Notes under the pieces: model-generated
What the model saw: the letters and a program-made list of their open reading frames with translations, nothing else
What the model was told of the DNA's origin: nothing
Databases searched by the model: none
Shown: positions 59,984-64,000 of the stretch, piece by piece
Numbering within the stretch: position 1 is the stretch's first letter
Layout of the letters: every line of letters starts with the position of its first letter
Made by a program: the position numbers and the translations under genes
Origin: Clavibacter tessellarius
GTDB taxonomy: Bacteria > Actinomycetota > Actinomycetes > Actinomycetales > Microbacteriaceae
DNA length: 64,000 bases
Assembly: GCF_001618005.1 (NCBI RefSeq)
Contig: NZ_LQXA01000030.1
Coordinates: 96,768-160,767 of the forward strand
Reading direction: 5' to 3'

Positions 59984-60856
59984 TCACCCGAACACCCGCC
60001 GCACCACCTCGAACTCCTGCTCCAGGCCGTCCCACTCGTCGGATCCGTCGGGCCGGCTCGACTCGTTCACCATCGCGAGGGCGCCCTGGAAGCCCGCGTC
60101 CTGGAGCACGCGGAGGGAGCGGGCGTAGTCGACCTCGTCGAGGCGGCCGTCGTCGTGGCGGTGCGCCTTGGCATGGCAGGTGACCGCGTGCGGGGCGATG
60201 CGCGCGAGCTGCTCGTGCTTGTCGGGCATCGTCCAGTTGCCGAGGTCGATGAGGAGGCGGATGTCGCCCGCGTCGGCCAAGAGGGCGAGCACGGCGTCGG
60301 CGTCGGGCATCATCTCGCGCCAGTTCTCGACGACCACCTGGATGCCCGGGTGCGCGTCCGCGAGCCGCGACATGCGCCGCGCGCTCGACGCGAGCAGCTC
60401 CGGGGTGGGCGCGCTGCGGCCGGCGCCGACGCGGGCGTGGTGCGCGCCGAGGGTGAGGGCGTCGTCGAGCCGCTCGGAGATCCACCGCTCGTGCAGGTCG
60501 GCCTCGGTGGGGTGCGTGAGGTCGCCGTCGTCGACGAGGAACGCGTCGAGCACGATGGCCGACGACTCGAGCGACGACCGCAGCTCCTCCAGGTAGGAGG
60601 CGTCGCGCGTGGGCAGCTGGAAGTGGGCGAGCTGCACCGCCCGGTAGCCGCGGCGGGCGAGCTCGGCGGGCAGGTCGAGGAGGTCGAGCGCCCCCGCGGC
60701 GCGGGTGACGGCGCCGGTTCCGTCCGGGCCGGCGACGCGCGGATGCCCGAGCGTCCCGTCGAGCGACCAGGCGTGGACGGCCTTGTCGGTGGGGCGGGTG
60801 GATCCGGTGGGACGCGTGGATCCGGTCGGGCCGGCGGACCCGCTCGGGCCCGTCAT
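59984..60856 (-). CDS. Sugar phosphate isomerase/epimerase-type TIM barrel protein
   Basis: 290 residues. After an N-terminal repeat-like segment (TGPSGSAGPTGSTRPTGSTR) comes a xylose-isomerase-like barrel: LARRGYRAVQLAHFQLPTRD, VVVENWREMMPDADAV (metal ligand Glu), IDLGNWTMPDKHEQLARI (Asp), CHAKAHR (His/Lys) and ALAMVNESS (Glu). Such proteins isomerise or dehydrate sugar derivatives. GGAG precedes the ATG at 60856. Divergent from the ThuA-like and oxidoreductase genes, and probably in the same catabolic group. Confidence 0.82.
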   Translation of the reverse strand: MTGPSGSAGPTGSTRPTGSTRPTDKAVHAWSLDGTLGHPRVAGPDGTGAVTRAAGALDLLDLPAELARRGYRAVQLAHFQLPTRDASYLEELRSSLESSAIVLDAFLVDDGDLTHPTEADLHERWISERLDDALTLGAHHARVGAGRSAPTPELLASSARRMSRLADAHPGIQVVVENWREMMPDADAVLALLADAGDIRLLIDLGNWTMPDKHEQLARIAPHAVTCHAKAHRHDDGRLDEVDYARSLRVLQDAGFQGALAMVNESSRPDGSDEWDGLEQEFEVVRRVFG

Positions 60857-60932
60857 CGGATCGCTCCGGTCGGGTCGTGGGCGATGGCGTTCATGCGGCC
60901 TCCGGGTCGCCCGCATCGGCGCGGGGCATGCG

Positions 60933-60942
60933 TACGATCGTA
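60933..60942. promoter_or_regulatory. TACGATCGTA palindrome in divergent gap
   Basis: 10-base perfect palindrome midway between the divergent isomerase (start 60856) and ThuA-like gene (start 61034). The position suits a regulator of both, but the site is short. Confidence 0.35.
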
Positions 60943-61033
60943 GGCGCGGGCACGCCGCGGTGTCCGGGGTGATCCCGGGCCGACCCGGCCGCACGACGCC
61001 CGCTCCCCCGATCACCGCCCGATGAGGAGCGCC

Positions 61034-61765
61034 ATGGACATCGTCGTCTGGAACGAGAACGTGCACGAGAGCCGGGGTGACGCGACGGTCCTGTCGCACT
61101 ACCCGGACGGGATCCACGCGGTCGTCGCCGACGGCCTCCGCGAGCTGCTGGGCGACGAGGCGCAGGTGAGCACGGCGACCCTCCAGGAGGATCAGCACGG
61201 CCTCACCGAGGAGCGCCTCGCCGCCACCGACGTCGTCTACTGGTGGGGGCACGTCGCGCACGGCGACGTCTCCGACGAGGTCGTCGCACGCGTGATCCGC
61301 CACGTGCACGCAGGCATGGGCCTCGTGGTGCTGCACTCCGGCCACTACTCGAAGGTGTTCACGCGCCTCATGGGCACGACCTGCTCGCTCAAGTGGCGGA
61401 ACGACGGCGAGCGCGAGCTGGTCTGGACCATCGCGCCGCAGCACCCCATCGCCGAGGGGATCCCGCACCCGATCGTCATCGACCGGCAGGAGATGTACGG
61501 CGAGCAGTTCGACATCCCGCGCCCCGACGAGGAGGTGTTCCTCTCCACCTTCGCGGGCGGCGAGGTGTTCCGCTCGGGCGTCGCGTACCACCGCGGACGC
61601 GGCCGGGTCTTCTACTTCTCACCCGGTGACCAGGAGTACCCCGTGTACCACCACCCCGACATCCGCCGCGTGCTCGCGAACGCCGCCCGCTGGGTCGCGC
61701 CGACCGACGGCCGCGCCGACCTCACGGCCGACGAGCACCCGCGCGACTGGTTCCTCGCCCGATGA
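61034..61765 (+). CDS. ThuA-family protein
   Basis: 243 residues with the ThuA fold related to class I glutamine amidotransferases: VVWNENVHESRGD, VVYWWGHVAHGDVSDEVV, MGLVVLHSGHYSKVF and RVFYFSPGDQEYPVYHHPDI. ThuA proteins act in sugar (trehalose-like) utilisation with Gfo/Idh oxidoreductases, and here such a gene overlaps it by ATGA. The ATG at 61034 has GAGGAGC upstream; the ATG at 61022 is an alternative. Confidence 0.88.
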   Translation: MDIVVWNENVHESRGDATVLSHYPDGIHAVVADGLRELLGDEAQVSTATLQEDQHGLTEERLAATDVVYWWGHVAHGDVSDEVVARVIRHVHAGMGLVVLHSGHYSKVFTRLMGTTCSLKWRNDGERELVWTIAPQHPIAEGIPHPIVIDRQEMYGEQFDIPRPDEEVFLSTFAGGEVFRSGVAYHRGRGRVFYFSPGDQEYPVYHHPDIRRVLANAARWVAPTDGRADLTADEHPRDWFLAR

Positions 61766-62838
61766 GCGCCACGGAGAAGCCGGCCGCTCCCGCGTACGAC
61801 GGCCCCCGCGTCCGCGTGATCCACGTCGGCCTCGGCGGCTGGGGCGGCGACTGGGCCCGCAACGCCGTGCCGCAGGTCGCCGAGATCGAGGTCGCAGGCG
61901 TCGTGGATCCGAGCGAGCCCACCCGCGAGAAGGTCCGCGCGCTGCTCGGCCTGCCGGCGTCGGTCGCGTTCGCGTCGCTGGCCGACGCGCTCGCCGCGGT
62001 GGAGGCGGACGCCGTGATCATCACCGCGCCGGCCGTCACGCACGCGCCGCTCGCGCTGGAGGCGCTCGAGGCCGGCAAGCACGTGATCGTCGAGAAGCCG
62101 TTCGCGAACTCGACCGCGGAGGCCGCCGCCGTGGTCCGCACGGCCGAGCAGCTGGGCCTCATCGTGCAGGTCAGCCAGAACTACCGCTGGTACCCGGCGC
62201 CCCGCCGCGTGCGCGAGCTGCTCGCGGCCGATGCGCTGGGCGAGGTCGCGACCATCGAGATCGACTTCCGCCAGTGGGACAACGACGAGCCCGAGGAGTA
62301 CCCGCACTACCGGTTCCCGCAGCCGATCATCAACGACATGGCGATCCACCACTTCGACCTGATCCGCATGATCACGGGCCGCGAGGCCGTGCGCGTGTTC
62401 GCCCGCACCAGCCGCCCGTCGTTCAGCCACTACCGCGACCCGGCCGTCGCGTCGATGGTCATAGAGCTGGAGGGCGGCCTCATCGTCGACTACCGCGGCA
62501 GCTGGCTGCACCGGGGACCCGCGACGCCGTGGGCCGGGGAGTGGCGCATCTCCGGCGCCGACGGCGAACTGACCTTCACCAGCCGCGGCGAGGGCGTCTC
62601 GGCCGACCGGGTCGGGATCCGCGACGCCGCGGGCGCCGAGCGCGAGCTCGACCTCGAGACGCTCCCGCTCACGGGCCGCGCCGCGGGCCTCCGGGCCTTC
62701 GCCCTCTCGATCCTCGGCGGCCCGCCGCCCGAGACGAGCGGCCGCGACAACCTCGGCAGCCTCGCGCTGATGGAGGCCGCGGGCCGCTCCGCGGAGTCCG
62801 GACAGGTGGAGGACGTGCGCGACCCGCTCGCCGGCTGA
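61762..62838 (+). CDS. Gfo/Idh/MocA-family oxidoreductase
   Basis: 358 residues. The NAD(P)-binding motif starts VRVIHVGLGGWGGDWARNAV; GKHVIVEKPF carries the catalytic Lys of the EKP motif, and the C-terminal beta-sheet domain follows (NDMAIHHFDLIRMITGREAV). It oxidises or reduces a sugar or inositol derivative. The start overlaps the ThuA-like gene by ATGA, so the two work together. Confidence 0.92.
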   Translation: MSATEKPAAPAYDGPRVRVIHVGLGGWGGDWARNAVPQVAEIEVAGVVDPSEPTREKVRALLGLPASVAFASLADALAAVEADAVIITAPAVTHAPLALEALEAGKHVIVEKPFANSTAEAAAVVRTAEQLGLIVQVSQNYRWYPAPRRVRELLAADALGEVATIEIDFRQWDNDEPEEYPHYRFPQPIINDMAIHHFDLIRMITGREAVRVFARTSRPSFSHYRDPAVASMVIELEGGLIVDYRGSWLHRGPATPWAGEWRISGADGELTFTSRGEGVSADRVGIRDAAGAERELDLETLPLTGRAAGLRAFALSILGGPPPETSGRDNLGSLALMEAAGRSAESGQVEDVRDPLAG

Positions 62839-62950
62839 CGCGCCGGCCCGGCCGTCCCCGCGTCATGCAGGAATAGCCGGGCCGCGCCCCGCCTTGTGAT
62901 CCGCGAGGCCCGACGGCGTGCCGACCCCGACCCCCGACCGAAGGACGGCC

Positions 62951-63556
62951 ATGACCCTCACCGAGAGCACCACCCCCGCATCCACCGCCCGCACCGCCGA
63001 CACGGCCGTGCCGCTCGTGCGCGAGCTCGACACCCGCTGGAGCCCGCGCTCCTTCGACAAGGACGCCACCGTCTCCGACGCGCAGCTCGACGCCCTGCTC
63101 GAGGCCGCGCGCTGGGCCCCGTCCGGCAGCAACCAGCAGCCGCGCCGCTTCATCGTCGCCCGCCGCGGCACGCACGCGTTCGACACGATCGTCGACTCGC
63201 TCGTCGGCTTCAACGCCGCGTGGGCCGTGAACGCGTCGGCGCTCGTCGTCGCGATCGCCGAGACCTCCACGGTCGAGGGCGAGAAGCGGCCCTACGCCGC
63301 GTACGACCTCGGCCAGGCCGTCGCCCACCTCTCCGTGCAGGCGCAGGCCGAGGGCCTGCACACGCATCAGATGGCCGGCGTCGAGTTCGACAAGCTCTCG
63401 GCCGCGTTCGACCTGCCCGAGAACCTGCAGCCGCTCACGGTCACGGCCGTCGGCACGGTCGCCCCGGCCGACGCGCTCGAGGGCCCGCTCGCCGAGCGCG
63501 AGACCGCGCCGCGCTCGCGCCTGCCGCTGTCCGAGCTGGTGCTCGTCCGCGAGTAG
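62951..63556 (+). CDS. Nitroreductase-family flavoprotein
   Basis: 201 residues. RWSPRSFDKDATVSDAQLDA and WAPSGSNQQPRRFIVARRG are the FMN-binding start of the family, and YDLGQAVAHLSVQAQAEGLH the second conserved region. It uses NAD(P)H and FMN to reduce nitro, quinone or similar compounds. AAGGA precedes the ATG at 62951. A GC-rich inverted repeat (62844-62852 with 62876-62884) lies between it and the oxidoreductase gene and may end that transcript. Confidence 0.9.
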   Translation: MTLTESTTPASTARTADTAVPLVRELDTRWSPRSFDKDATVSDAQLDALLEAARWAPSGSNQQPRRFIVARRGTHAFDTIVDSLVGFNAAWAVNASALVVAIAETSTVEGEKRPYAAYDLGQAVAHLSVQAQAEGLHTHQMAGVEFDKLSAAFDLPENLQPLTVTAVGTVAPADALEGPLAERETAPRSRLPLSELVLVRE

Positions 63557-63694
63557 CGGATCCCGCGCGCCCGCGGCCGTCGACCTCCGGGTCGGCGGCC
63601 GCTGCCGTGCGCGGGCGGCGGGTCGGGCCGGGCGACGAGTCAGGGCGGGCGGCGAGGACGGGCGGGCGCGTCGGCCGATGCGGATCCCGCGGAC

Positions 63695-64000
63695 TCAGCC
63701 GCCGAGCACGTGCCCCACGAGGTCGCGGAGGAACGGGATCGCGTCCTGCACCTGGTCGACGCCCGCGATCACGGTGGCGACGAGCGGCCACGCGGATCCG
63801 ACGAGCGTCGCCACCACCGCGGAGACCGCCGCGACCCACGCGACGCGGCCGTCCCGGGTGCGGGCGGCGATGCCGAGCATCACGAGCGCGACCACCAGCG
63901 ACACCCCGACGCCGAGCGCGATGAGGGTCACGGGCACGTCGAGCTGGCCGGCGGTCGCCGCGTCGGCCGCGCCGACGAACCCGAGCACGGGCAGCAGCAC
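63695..64000 (-). CDS. Membrane protein, cut by window end
   Basis: At least 101 residues are encoded up to the window edge. Three hydrophobic segments are seen (PVTLIALGVGVSLVVALVML; VAWVAAVSAVVATLVGSAWP; LVATVIAGVDQV). A GTG sits exactly at the last three bases, but the frame may continue beyond the window. No family is recognised. Confidence 0.6.
   Translation of the reverse strand: MLLPVLGFVGAADAATAGQLDVPVTLIALGVGVSLVVALVMLGIAARTRDGRVAWVAAVSAVVATLVGSAWPLVATVIAGVDQVQDAIPFLRDLVGHVLGG

Noticed and set aside
1..64000. CRISPR arrays, insertion sequences, prophage, rRNA or tRNA genes
   Set aside because: Looked for along the whole window; no repeat-spacer pattern, transposase, integrase, phage structural gene or RNA gene could be supported.

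Overview
The window is a high-GC chromosomal segment of an actinobacterium. A plant-associated member of the Microbacteriaceae, probably Clavibacter, fits best. The support is GC-rich codon use with G/C in third positions, a class-typical RNase J, an ABC sugar importer without its own ATPase, secreted pectate-lyase-like and tandem GH26 glycanases, heavy use of 4-base ATGA/GTGA gene overlaps, and a very high density of the hexamer GGATCC. The genus call is inference; no rRNA or housekeeping marker is present to fix it.

Layout. 1-3.0 kb: two SpoIIE-type PP2C phosphatases, a DUF2087 protein, a DUF2795 protein and a strong terminator. 3.0-7.1 kb (minus): overlapping operon of aldehyde dehydrogenase, HldE-type heptose kinase/nucleotidyltransferase and a GT2 glycosyltransferase. 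7.3-7.95 kb: an overlapping small gene pair that looks like a toxin-antitoxin module. 8.0-14.4 kb: GH35 beta-galactosidase, sugar ABC importer and divergent LacI repressor with a perfect operator palindrome. 14.4-21.4 kb: pectate-lyase-like protein, GT9, HIT protein, secreted alpha/beta hydrolase and two GH26 enzymes. 21.6-23.7 kb: DUF5519 protein and a C39-like peptidase flanked by two paralogous small membrane proteins. 23.8-30.7 kb (minus): a heptose-glycan operon in which GmhB is fused to a GT9, GmhA to a GT4, and an HldE-type protein supplies kinase plus nucleotidyltransferase.

30.9-33.1 kb is an AT-richer island with a HEPN/Abi-C-like gene facing an unknown gene. 33.2-34.7 kb: DUF2238 membrane protein and an exonuclease/endonuclease/phosphatase-family protein. 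35.1-38.5 kb: ars operon (FAD protein, ArsC, Acr3) with divergent ArsR. 38.5-39.8 kb: NhaA. 40.2-41.05 kb: a secreted putative nuclease toxin overlapping a small putative immunity gene. 41.3-44.5 kb: two SulP transporters sharing an upstream element. 45.1-50.1 kb: RNase J, class A beta-lactamase, DedA protein and GT9. 50.1-53.4 kb: a duplicated segment with an intact and a dead copy of an unknown gene, a fragment of the LD-carboxypeptidase gene and a secreted protein between them. 53.4-57.05 kb: ParD-like protein, LuxR-type response regulator, GlsB/YeaQ-family protein and ABC exporter. 57.3-59.6 kb is a second defence-like island: SLATT protein plus CD-NTase with an AGS-C sensor domain and a third small gene. 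60.0-64 kb: sugar isomerase, ThuA-like protein, Gfo/Idh oxidoreductase, nitroreductase and a partial membrane protein.

Three themes link the genes. First, a Gram-positive heptose pathway: all steps from sedoheptulose 7-phosphate to a nucleotide-activated heptose are encoded, with three GT9 domains to transfer it. Second, plant polymer attack and sugar uptake. Third, small AT-rich islands carrying conflict systems (CBASS-like, Abi-like, toxin/immunity) inserted between core genes without visible integrases or transposases.
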